Part shown: piece after piece, positions 1 through 6,326 of the stretch
Position numbering within the stretch: position 1 is the stretch's first letter
Layout: each line of letters opens with the position of its first letter
DNA from: Pseudomonadota bacterium
Lineage (GTDB): Bacteria; Pseudomonadota; Alphaproteobacteria; Rhizobiales; Xanthobacteraceae
NCBI GenBank assembly: GCA_023386635.1
Contig: JAEWJH010000115.1
Coordinates: 1-13,890 of the forward strand
Direction: 5' to 3'
DNA length: 13,890 nucleotides
The notes under the pieces: model-generated
Databases searched by the model: none
What the model was told of the DNA's origin: nothing
What the model saw: the letters and a program-made list of their open reading frames with translations, nothing else
Made by a program: the position numbers and the translations under genes

Positions 1-1498
1 ACCTCATGCTGGGACCAGCAGGGACGATTGCATACGTGATTTGCGGACCTGTCTCGCAGACGCACAAATAGCGGACACCCGCGACCGCCCCAGTACAGGC
101 CCGAACCTCTCGTCGCCAAGCTCGACAACATCGAGCAAGGCCTTCCCCGATTATCACATCTACGCCCGAGACGGCCTGGTCAGTCGGGTCTTTGATCGTT
201 TCGGTGACTTAGTCGCTCTCAGCCGCCAATTAAACCCTGATGGGGCTGACGGTCCCTGGCGTATTCGGCTGTGCTGGTCGTGAGGATTAAATGAAACCCC
301 GCCGTCGCCAGGACGGGGGAACAGGCGCGGCGTCAGCTTGCGGCGTCCCGTCGTGCGCTGGACCCAAGCTTCAAGGGGCTGCGCGATGCTGCGACTTGAG
401 CGAACACTGTCCGACTTCGATCACACCCCCGGCTTGCGCCAGAGATTGCATCTGCGCAGCCCATGACACCGGCACCGACGCGTTCACATGGCCCCGGATC
501 GTCCGACCTACGGGCTCGACGCGTTGGCGACAGCGGTTGATGGCTGACCTACCGTTAAGGATCGCTAGCAGCAGGGTTCCTAGCTGAAGAAAGCCCGCCG
601 GCAAGTGACCGGCCGGTTGGTTTGTGAGGATGTGCTTTGCGCCGCTAATTGTCTTTTGACATACCTCGACTTAGCCCCGGCGCGCTTTTACGCGAAACGC
701 CGACTTACAGTGCTCAGAGCTATCTGGCGCGCCTGTGAACCGACTTTGGTACTCACTTTGTTCTGTGTGGCTGAGGCGCTGCTAGCTTCTCGAAATCTCC
801 CGCCCAAATAACTTTTTTGGATCAACGCGTGCTTTGAACTTCGAAGCACTGCCGGGGCAACGCTGTTGAGCTCGGCAACGCCCGTTGGCTGTACTGCGTC
901 GGAATCTTCAGCAAAGCACCGGCGCTGATCGTATCGGCGGCTTGAGCGAACTGAAACCAAGATTGATCTAGTGACGCATCGGAGTGAGCCACGTTTTGAT
1001 GAGTACGAAAGAATGCAACCAACCGAGGGCGGCCGCCCGCGACATCGGGTCGTGAGCCACTGCTTCGAAGCGAGCGCCTCTAATCGCTGCAAAATCTGCT
1101 CAACGGGCAGGAGCAGGACGTCTGGGCTCTCAAGGTCCTCGAACCCAAGCGACCGGGCCCGGAGCCGCGCCTGCTCGTAGTGGTGCGCCTGTTGGTCGCA
1201 GACGCCACCTGCGAGGGACCGTCACTGGGCTTCAAGTTCCTGATTGAGCTGGTCGGCGACGCAGGAGGCTTGCGGCCGTTGCGGTCGTCCTGATCCTAAT
1301 TTTTGTCGAGTGCTTGATGATGCCGCGAGGGTCGAAGGCGGCAAATTCGATAGGAACCTAGCGGACAAAATGCCAAGACCCGTTCCGACGCGTGAGGAAG
1401 TCAGGCATGGCCGACCTCGCCCGTGTTGAACGTAATGTTGGACGAGAGGTCCGTTGGAGGCCACCTTCTGATCGACACAGCGATCAGAAAGTTAGCGT
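1..1498. other. Long stretch with no recognisable gene, probably decayed DNA
   Basis: I find no convincing intact gene here on either strand. Open frames are short, overlap on opposite strands and lack family motifs. Some scraps look like former coding sequence. A frame around 313-399 reads as an Arg/Ala-rich helical peptide (it includes EQARRQLAASRRALDPSFKG) and hits a stop. A stop-to-stop plus-strand frame at 1084-1293 includes VWALKVLEPKRPGPEPR followed by a hydrophobic stretch, but has no ATG start. Another plus frame at about 1427-1593 is open and runs through the palindromes further right. None could be assigned to a family; transposase signatures (DDE blocks, terminal inverted repeats) were looked for and not seen. 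To the eye the base composition is less GC-rich and the codon pattern less regular than in the respiratory genes. This is best read as eroded accessory DNA, but real small genes cannot be excluded. Confidence 0.5.
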
Positions 1499-1523
1499 TC
1501 TCCGTGACCAACGCGGTTGGAAT

Positions 1524-1540
1524 AATTGGTAAAACCAATT
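1524..1540. promoter_or_regulatory. Perfect 17-bp palindrome resembling a GntR/FadR-family operator
   Basis: The site reads AATTGGTAAAACCAATT: two 7-base arms (AATTGGT / ACCAATT) around a 3-base AAA centre. This matches the TGGTnnnACCA core known for FadR-subfamily (FCD-domain) GntR regulators such as PdhR and LldR, which bind as dimers. No intact gene lies within reach on either side, so the target gene is unknown and may have been lost. A run of T follows on the plus strand, so the alternative is a weak AT-rich terminator hairpin. The short 3-base spacer favours an operator over an RNA loop. Confidence 0.45.
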
Positions 1541-1543
1541 TTT

Positions 1544-1561
1544 GCCTCCATTGCTGGAGGC
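1544..1561. repeat. Short perfect inverted repeat (7-bp stem, 4-nt loop)
   Basis: GCCTCCA at 1544-1550 pairs with TGGAGGC at 1555-1561 around the loop TTGC. It is the middle one of three back-to-back palindromes between 1524 and 1602. It would form a stable hairpin in RNA from either strand. No T-run follows, so it is not a standard intrinsic terminator. Function unknown. Confidence 0.6.
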
Positions 1562-1574
1562 GCTTCCAGTTCCG

Positions 1575-1602
1575 TCCATCTTCTCGATTTTGAGAAGATG
1601 GA
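1575..1602 (-). terminator. Strong 11-bp hairpin abutting the tRNA-Gly fragment
   Basis: TCCATCTTCTC at 1575-1585 pairs perfectly with GAGAAGATGGA at 1592-1602 around a 6-base loop. On the minus strand the hairpin begins exactly at the discriminator base and CCA end of the tRNA-Gly fragment (1602-1599), so it sits where a tRNA transcript would be trimmed or terminated. No long U-tract follows it on the minus strand, so an intrinsic terminator role is uncertain. It may instead be an arm of an old recombination site. Confidence 0.4.
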
Positions 1603-1653
1603 GCGGGCGAAGGGCTTCGAACTCTCGACCCCGACCTTGGCAAGGTCGTGCCC
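1599..1653 (-). pseudogene. 3' portion of tRNA-Gly(GCC), 5' half not recognisable (possible att-site remnant)
   Basis: Reading the minus strand from 1653 to 1599 gives most of a tRNA. The anticodon arm is CGACC TTGCCAA GGTCG: a perfect 5-bp stem with a 7-base loop whose anticodon is GCC, for glycine. Then come a 5-base variable loop, a T arm with GAGAG / TTCGAAG / CCCTT (one A-C mismatch), the acceptor strand CGCCCGC, discriminator T and encoded CCA. From memory this closely matches alphaproteobacterial tRNA-Gly(GCC). Upstream on the minus strand the match stops at about the 3' side of the D stem. The expected 5' acceptor strand GCGGGCG and D arm are absent, so this cannot be a working tRNA. 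Tyrosine recombinases of islands and phages often integrate into tRNA 3' ends and leave such fragments. A decayed duplicate gene is the alternative. Confidence 0.7.
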
Positions 1654-1758
1654 AACGGCAAACGGACCTTGAATCCACCCGACTGAGATTTTGCCGGATT
1701 TTCTGCGTTAGATCGCACCGCTGTGCGACAACAGGCGAGCGGGAGAATTAAGAGTTGA

Positions 1759-1786
1759 GAAAAGCGCCCCACTTCGGGGACTTTTC
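1759..1786. terminator. Terminator-like hairpin, usable from either strand
   Basis: GAAAAG (1759-1764) pairs with CTTTTC (1781-1786), enclosing a CCCC/GGGG inner stem (1767-1770 with 1776-1779) and the loop ACTTC. A small asymmetric internal loop (CG opposite A) separates the two stems. The A-run on one side and T-run on the other give a GC-core hairpin with a short T tail in both directions. It lies about 100 bases past the stop of the minus-strand LysR remnant and could have served that gene. The tail is short, so confidence is moderate. Confidence 0.45.
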
Positions 1787-1885
1787 GGCCCTAGACGATG
1801 GAGAAACCGGACCGGCGGTTTGTGCTCGTAAGACTGGCGGAGGGAGAGGAACTGGAGGCTAACTCTCGCGGATTGCGCCTCGGAG

Positions 1886-2202
1886 CTATGCCCCGGTCCT
1901 TCGGGATCTCCCTCCGCGGAACAGGGCCAGGATGGTTGGAATCTCCGCACCGATGAAATCGAGGATCGCTCGCACGCGCGGAATCCTCCGCAAATCGGGA
2001 TGCACAAAGATATAAATGGTTCGGTGACTTCCGCCTGGGGGCGCCACACGCAGATCAGATCGCTTTCAGGGCTGCCGGCGATAGCTGGCAGCAGGGTCAA
2101 TCCGATCCCCGACCGTGCGGCAGAAAGGGCCAGCGGTAAGTGAAGGGAGATTGCATGTCGCCGAGCTTCAGGATGGTTAGTTAGCGGTGCGGAATCCGCT
2201 GT
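1886..2202 (-). pseudogene. LysR-family regulator, C-terminal remnant, frameshifted and truncated
   Basis: The minus strand encodes the last third of a LysR-type effector-binding domain in two frames. From 2202 down to about 2040 one frame reads LTNHPEARRH, then ARSGIGLTLLPAIAG, the familiar 'GxGIxLLP' segment. Near 2035-2050 the sense reading moves by one base to the frame continuing YIFVHPDLRRIPRVRAILDF, the typical C-terminal 'HPDLRRxPRVRAxxDF' block. This ends in TAG at 1886-1888. A single-base indel therefore breaks the gene. The first frame is closed upstream by TAA at 2203-2205, and no DNA-binding helix-turn-helix region is present, so about two thirds of the gene is missing. The break lies only about 30 bases beyond the coxD stop, which suggests the respiratory cluster was joined to a LysR gene by a rearrangement. 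The family call is secure; the specific regulator is not known. Confidence 0.72.
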
Positions 2203-2231
2203 TTATCGAAAGGACTTAGCCGCGCCAACTT

Positions 2232-2513
2232 TTATATCCAAGCTCGGGTCAAAACATCTGCCATCGATAACCAGAGCAAGATTGAAAACCAAAGAAATCC
2301 GGCAGCCGCAAACGCAATAGTCAATGCCGGGCTTTCGCGCAGCTCCATAAACACCGCCAGCACGATCACCGCTTTAATGATCGCGATCCCAACCGCCACA
2401 GCCGTGTTCACCGAACCCAACGGAAAATAGGCAGCAGCCACCGTCAGACTGAGCAACCCCAGCAACGCTACAAAACTCAAAACCAGATGGCGTGGCGGTA
2501 TCCAAGGATTCAT
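2232..2513 (-). CDS. coxD: Cytochrome c oxidase subunit IV (prokaryotic, caa3 type)
   Basis: This small integral membrane protein of about 93 residues has three hydrophobic segments (roughly residues 10-29, 36-55 and 63-85) and the pattern IIKAVIVLAVFMELRESP. That pattern is typical of the prokaryotic COX4 family, which packs against subunits I and III and is thought to help assembly or stability of the oxidase rather than catalysis. The likely start is ATG at 2513-2511, overlapping the coxC stop by one base (TGATG), which implies translational coupling. A GTG one codon earlier (2516) is possible. It is the last gene of the minus-strand oxidase operon. No clear terminator follows before the LysR remnant. 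Similar short proteins are usually annotated as coxD/ctaF or 'cytochrome C oxidase subunit IV family'; the symbol is less certain than the family. Confidence 0.85.
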   Translation of the reverse strand: MNPWIPPRHLVLSFVALLGLLSLTVAAAYFPLGSVNTAVAVGIAIIKAVIVLAVFMELRESPALTIAFAAAGFLWFSILLWLSMADVLTRAWI

Positions 2514-3154
2514 CACGACCGCCCCGGAAGATATATCAGCGCGAACAGAATGACCCAGACGACATCGACGAAGTGCCAGTAAAGACCGGCAACTGTCGCT
2601 GGCGCGTGGTATGGCGCGGAATAGGTGCCTGCCTTGCTCTGGAACCCGATGACAATTAGCACGACAATGCCGATAGCAACGTGGATCCCGTGCAGGCCGG
2701 TCGCGACAAAATAGAAGGCGAAGAACAAATTCTGGGCGCTGGCATCGACGCCATGCACAGCCAAATTCATTCCAGGGATGAGATGTTCGCGATATTCAAT
2801 CGCATATTCGACGCCTTTAAGGCCAAGGAATAAGACGCCAAGCGCCGCGGCGCCCCAGAGCAACAGTCCTGCAACCCGGCTTGCGTTCAAGCGGATACAC
2901 CAGACCGCCCACGCGACGAGAAAGCTGCTGGTCAGCATGATCGCGGTGTTGCCGGCGCCGATCGCGATCTCGGTCTGGCGCGCGGCGGCCGCGAAACCCT
3001 CCGGATGCATCGTCCGATAGGCGCAATAGAGCGCGATCAGGCCGCCGAAGAATAGAACCTCCGTCCCCAGGAACGTCCACATGCCGAGCGTCGCGGCATC
3101 ATGCTGCTGATCGAGATCAGAAAACTGCGGTGCAAGCTCAGGCGTTCTGCGCAT
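2513..3154 (-). CDS. coxC: Cytochrome c oxidase subunit III
   Basis: A 213-residue membrane subunit of the aa3/caa3 oxidase. It begins with a short soluble leader, then LGMWTFLGTEVLFFGGLIAL, the first retained helix, whose glutamate (GTEVLFFGG) is the conserved lipid- and proton-facing residue of subunit III. Further signatures are GLHGIHVAIG and, near the C terminus, YWHFVDVVWV. At 213 residues it is shorter than the 260-270 of mitochondrial-type subunit III. It corresponds to the five-helix form lacking the first two helices, as is common for caa3 oxidases. The start at 3154 lies inside the end of coxA (17-base overlap) and is preceded by an AGGG-like ribosome site. Its stop overlaps the coxD start. 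It does not bind redox centres; it supports oxygen delivery and stability of subunit I. Confidence 0.94.
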   Translation of the reverse strand: MRRTPELAPQFSDLDQQHDAATLGMWTFLGTEVLFFGGLIALYCAYRTMHPEGFAAAARQTEIAIGAGNTAIMLTSSFLVAWAVWCIRLNASRVAGLLLWGAAALGVLFLGLKGVEYAIEYREHLIPGMNLAVHGVDASAQNLFFAFYFVATGLHGIHVAIGIVVLIVIGFQSKAGTYSAPYHAPATVAGLYWHFVDVVWVILFALIYLPGRS

Positions 3155-4748
3155 GGCCCTGCCCGCTCACGGAATAGTCGTATGGCCGCCGGGTCACGGC
3201 CGGCGTGTCTTCAAAATTGTACGGCGGTGGCGGCGATGGCGTCTGCCATTCGAGACCTGTTGCAGCCCACGGATTGGCTGACGCACGGCGGCCAAAGAAC
3301 AAGGACCAGCCGAGATAAAACAGCGGCAGTAGGTAGGCGATGGCCAAGATCGACGCGCCGGTCGACGACATCACGTTCCAGGCTTGAAATTCCGGCGGAT
3401 AGCCGTGATAGCGGCGCGGCATGCCGAGAATGCCGAGCACAAACTGCGGGAAAAACGTCATGTTGAATCCGAAGAAGATCAGGATCGCCGCCGCCCGCGC
3501 CCAGTATTCCGGATACATCCGCCCAGTGATCTTCGGCCACCAGTAATGCAGCCCGCCGAAATAGGCTGTCACCATGCCGCCGACCATGATGTAATGGAAA
3601 TGCGCTACCACGAAATAGGTGTCGGTGACGTAGACGTCGTAGGCAAGACACGCGAGGAACAATCCTGTCAGACCGCCGATGGTGAACAGTCCGATGAAAC
3701 CCAACGCGTAAAGCATCGGCGCGTCGAACCGAACCCAACCTTTGTGCAGTGTCGCCGTCCAATTGAACACCTTGATCGCAGACGGGACGGCAACGATGAA
3801 GCTCATGAATGAGAAGATCAGACCAGCGAACACCGATTGTCCGCTGACGAACATGTGGTGACCCCAGACGAAAAATCCTGCCACCGCGATTGCAATCGCC
3901 GACCACGCGACGAATTTGTAACCGAAGATCGGCTTGCGTGAGAAGCAGGAGACGAGTTCGCTGACCACGCCCATGCCCGGCAGTATCATGATGTAGACGG
4001 CCGGATGCGAGTAAAACCAGAACAGATGCTGGAACAGAAGCGGGTCACCGCCCTTCGCCGGATCGAAAATCCCGATGCCGACGAACCGGTCGAGTGCTAC
4101 CAACAGCAGCGTCATCGCCAGCACCGGCGTGGCCAGAACGAGGATCACCGCGGTCGCATAAAGCGACCACAGGAACAGCGGCAGCCGGTACCATGTGAGG
4201 CCCGGCGCGCGCAGACGATGGATCGTGACAATAAAGTTGAGCCCGGTCAGAATCGACGAGAACCCGGCGATGAACACCCCGGTTACTGCCAACACCACAT
4301 GGCTGTTAGAATACATCGTCGAGAACGGCGTGTAGAATGTCCAGCCGGTATCGATCCCGCCGACGAACACCGCATAAAGCGTCGTCAGCCCACCGATCAG
4401 AAACAGATACCAACTAAGAAGATTGAGCCGGGGAAACGCGAGGTCGCGGGCGCCGATCATCAGCGGCACAACGAAATTGCCGAGTGTCGCCGGGATCGAC
4501 GGAATCAGAAAAAACCACACCATCACCACGCCATGCATGGTGAAGATACGGTTGTAGACATCGGAGGTGACTAGGTCGCCCTGCGGGGTCGCCAGTTCGA
4601 GGCGGATCACGGTCGCCGCCGCCCCTCCGATGAAGAAGAACAGTGTGATCGTCGCAAAATAGAGGATGGCGACGCGCTTGTGATCGGTCGTCAAAAACCA
4701 GGACCGTAGCCGATTATCGGCGGTGAGATAGTTCGGCACATCGCTCAT
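3138..4748 (-). CDS. coxA: Cytochrome c oxidase subunit I, A2-type heme-copper oxidase
   Basis: Catalytic subunit that reduces O2 to water and pumps protons; 536 residues with about 12 helices. Numbered from the preferred start, visible ligands are H72 and H385 (low-spin heme), H383 (high-spin heme), and H248, H297 and H298 (CuB), with Y252 as the His-Tyr cross-link. The helix VI motif is YSHPAVY in place of the GHPEVY of mitochondrial-like enzymes. The missing glutamate replaced by Tyr-Ser marks the A2 class, as in Thermus and Rhodothermus caa3. The D-channel entry D102 and N109 (ARDLAFPRLN) and the K-channel K326 (VPSAIKVFNW) are kept. The start at 4748 (MSDVPNY) has GAGAGA six bases upstream. 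An in-frame ATG at 4769 would add seven atypical residues, so it is disfavoured. The gene lies 24 bases after coxB and overlaps coxC by 17. Confidence 0.96.
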   Translation of the reverse strand: MSDVPNYLTADNRLRSWFLTTDHKRVAILYFATITLFFFIGGAAATVIRLELATPQGDLVTSDVYNRIFTMHGVVMVWFFLIPSIPATLGNFVVPLMIGARDLAFPRLNLLSWYLFLIGGLTTLYAVFVGGIDTGWTFYTPFSTMYSNSHVVLAVTGVFIAGFSSILTGLNFIVTIHRLRAPGLTWYRLPLFLWSLYATAVILVLATPVLAMTLLLVALDRFVGIGIFDPAKGGDPLLFQHLFWFYSHPAVYIMILPGMGVVSELVSCFSRKPIFGYKFVAWSAIAIAVAGFFVWGHHMFVSGQSVFAGLIFSFMSFIVAVPSAIKVFNWTATLHKGWVRFDAPMLYALGFIGLFTIGGLTGLFLACLAYDVYVTDTYFVVAHFHYIMVGGMVTAYFGGLHYWWPKITGRMYPEYWARAAAILIFFGFNMTFFPQFVLGILGMPRRYHGYPPEFQAWNVMSSTGASILAIAYLLPLFYLGWSLFFGRRASANPWAATGLEWQTPSPPPPYNFEDTPAVTRRPYDYSVSGQGHAQNA

Positions 4749-4754
4749 GACAGG

Positions 4755-4760
4755 TCTCTC
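4755..4760 (-). promoter_or_regulatory. Ribosome binding site deciding the coxA start
   Basis: GAGAGA on the minus strand lies six bases before the ATG at 4748. The alternative ATG at 4769 has only a weak TGAAAG in front of it. This favours the shorter coxA product starting MSDVPNY. Confidence 0.6.
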
Positions 4761-4772
4761 ATGACACATCTT

Positions 4773-5720
4773 TCATGGCTGCTGTCCGGTTGTACCGAGC
4801 GACTTGATATAGGCAACAATCGCGAACAGTTCGCCCTCCGATATCCGTCCGGCGAAGGACGGCATCAGCGGTTGATATCCGGCCGCGACCTGCGACCGCG
4901 GCTGGAGAATCGAATCGCGCAGATAGCGCTCGTCCGCCGTTTCCATTGTGCCATCAGCAAGCGGCACTGCTTTGCCATACAATCCATCAAGCGGCGGCGC
5001 CCGCACGGCCGACCTGGCCGTGTGGCAGCCGCTGCAACCGAACTGCCGGAATAGTTTTTCTCCCTGCGCCGCGAGTGTCCCGTCAGTGTCCTGGTGCACG
5101 AGCCATTGCTCAAACGCCGGCTGCGCCATGACGACGATCCGTCCCGTCATCCGCGAATGATCGGTGCCGCAATATTCCGCGCAGAACAGGTGGAAGACGC
5201 CGGCGCGCTCCGGTTCGAACCAGATGTCTTCCGCGCGTCCGGGCAGCACGTCGTGCTTGATGCGGAACGCGGGGATAAAGAACGAATGAATCACATCCTG
5301 TGACGACATAATCATCCGCACCGTCCGCCCGAGCGGAACGTGCACCTCATTGATCTCGCGCTGTCCGCCGACATGCTGCGCCTGCCACATCCATTGTTTG
5401 GCGACGATGTAGATAGGTAGCGCGCCCTTTGGCGTTTCGTACAGATTAAGATAAAGCCGCGCGCCCCACACGAACAGCGCGAGAAAGGCGAGCAGCGTCG
5501 CCGTCGTCCAGCCGGCTTCGAGATACCAGCTTTTGCGGATGCGGTGGTCGCGGTTCGCGCTTGCGTTGCCGGCGCGATAATGAATTGCGAAGCGCAGCAT
5601 CAGATAGAATAGCAGCACCAGCACCAGCAGCGCGCTGATCAACAGGCCGCCGAATAGAACATCGACCGCGCGCGCGTGCTGGGTTTCGCCAGGCAGCCAC
5701 AACGGGATCCACTCGCTCAT
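4773..5720 (-). CDS. coxB: Cytochrome c oxidase subunit II fused to cytochrome c domain (caa3 type)
   Basis: Electron-entry subunit of 315 residues. Two membrane helices (about 22-46 and 70-92) anchor a periplasmic cupredoxin domain. The CuA ligands are all present: H145, then C180, E182, C184, H188 and M191 in CAEYCGTDHSRM. The aromatic relay QWMWQAQ (109-115) precedes them. A linker leads to a C-terminal cytochrome c domain with heme site CSGCH (229-233) and probable axial M286 (LMPSF). This fused domain defines a caa3 oxidase and removes the need for a separate soluble cytochrome c, so ACIII can deliver electrons directly. No long cleavable signal peptide is evident; the first hydrophobic helix starts near residue 22. 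The start is 15 bases after the upstream small membrane protein gene, and coxA follows 24 bases later, so the genes are probably co-transcribed. Confidence 0.95.
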   Translation of the reverse strand: MSEWIPLWLPGETQHARAVDVLFGGLLISALLVLVLLFYLMLRFAIHYRAGNASANRDHRIRKSWYLEAGWTTATLLAFLALFVWGARLYLNLYETPKGALPIYIVAKQWMWQAQHVGGQREINEVHVPLGRTVRMIMSSQDVIHSFFIPAFRIKHDVLPGRAEDIWFEPERAGVFHLFCAEYCGTDHSRMTGRIVVMAQPAFEQWLVHQDTDGTLAAQGEKLFRQFGCSGCHTARSAVRAPPLDGLYGKAVPLADGTMETADERYLRDSILQPRSQVAAGYQPLMPSFAGRISEGELFAIVAYIKSLGTTGQQP

Positions 5721-5735
5721 CGCGCATCCGCCGCG

Positions 5736-6116
5736 TTAGGGTTGAGATGGCGGCGGCGCCGCCGGGGCACGCGCCGGGCCCGGCCAGCCATCGAGGCCGC
5801 GTTGCGAAAGCAGTTGGATCGCCCGAGCCAGCGGGATCCGTATCACGCCATGATCGCGATCGACCCAGCCGGCACTGTGGAGGGTGGCGTCTTCCGCCGC
5901 GCGAAACCGCGCCAGATCGCTCTGCGGGTGAGCTTGCAGCACCGGTGCCGGAGGCTTGGGTAGGTCTACGCCGATGCCGCCGCGATCCACCGCGCCGGGA
6001 AACACCAGCAGCAGCACAAACGGTGTCGCGAGCACGAACAGCCCTATCCCCGCGGCCAGCGAAGCGATCAATCGCGCCGGTGCGTCCGACGTCTCGTAAC
6101 CGCTCGGAGGCGACAT
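5736..6116 (-). CDS. Small membrane-anchored protein of unknown function, first gene of the oxidase operon
   Basis: About 126 residues from the preferred start (MSPPSGYETSD). A cytoplasmic N terminus is followed by one strong helix (ARLIASLAAGIGLFVLATPF onward). Next come a Pro-rich linker and a compact soluble region with GWVDRDHGVIRIPLARA then IQLLSQRGLDGW, and a Pro/Ala-rich tail. I recall the pattern 'GWVDxxxGVxRIPxxRAmxLxxxRG' from small uncharacterised proteins encoded next to cox/sco and ACIII genes in other bacteria, but cannot check it here. It has no CxxCH, CxxxC or metal-ligand cluster, so it is not itself a cytochrome or copper chaperone. Location suggests an accessory subunit or assembly factor of caa3 or its complex with ACIII; this is inference. 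ATGs at 6125 and 6188 are also in frame, none with a strong ribosome site. The longer forms add residues of no recognisable family character. Confidence 0.7.
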   Translation of the reverse strand: MSPPSGYETSDAPARLIASLAAGIGLFVLATPFVLLLVFPGAVDRGGIGVDLPKPPAPVLQAHPQSDLARFRAAEDATLHSAGWVDRDHGVIRIPLARAIQLLSQRGLDGWPGPARAPAAPPPSQP

Positions 6117-6326
6117 CTCGCGCATCGAGCCAATCCGGCGTGAATGATGCCCCCGGACGCTAACCGCGCTGTGCTCCCTTGGTTCCATAGCGCCGGCCGT
6201 CCATCAAAGCCCCGTCGCGGGCGGAACCAGGCGTAGGGGCCATCGTTGCCACAGGGGCGTTCCGGACTCGCGGCGTCGATGGCTGGGCCTTGCCTTGGCC
6301 ACCAGCCGGACGTGAGGCTTTGCCAG
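6117..6326. promoter_or_regulatory. Divergent intergenic region between oxidase and ACIII operons
   Basis: The two operons diverge from about 210 bases, less if the longer start of the small membrane protein is used. Both promoters should lie here, so this is the natural place for joint control of ACIII and caa3. I could not identify a convincing -35/-10 pair, nor an FNR/FixK-type or other dyad operator, so the promoters are inferred from gene orientation only. Confidence 0.4.
6312..6317 (+). promoter_or_regulatory. Ribosome binding site deciding the actA start
   Basis: GTGAGG lies nine bases before ATG 6327. Translation from here gives MGQIFSPAADTWIRLF, the usual beginning of ActA. The frame is also open back to a TTG at 6246, but that extension has no family similarity. 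Confidence 0.6.

Noticed and set aside
656..661. TTGACA, a perfect -35 hexamer
   Set aside because: No -10-like hexamer lies 16-18 bases downstream (the region is GC-rich), and no gene follows.
1..1500. Possible insertion sequence or transposase remnant, or CRISPR array
   Set aside because: I found no terminal inverted repeats, no DDE-type protein blocks and no regularly spaced direct repeats.
1401..1772. Minus-strand open frame of 123 codons across the palindromes and tRNA fragment
   Set aside because: Its peptide includes the translation of the tRNA-Gly fragment and hairpins, so it is not a real protein.
3211..3906. 231-codon minus-strand frame inside coxA
   Set aside because: This is an out-of-frame shadow of the conserved subunit I sequence with low-complexity Arg/His-rich content.
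6246..6326. N-terminal extension of actA from a TTG codon
   Set aside because: It is not typical of ActA, and the GTGAGG ribosome site sits in front of ATG 6327 instead.
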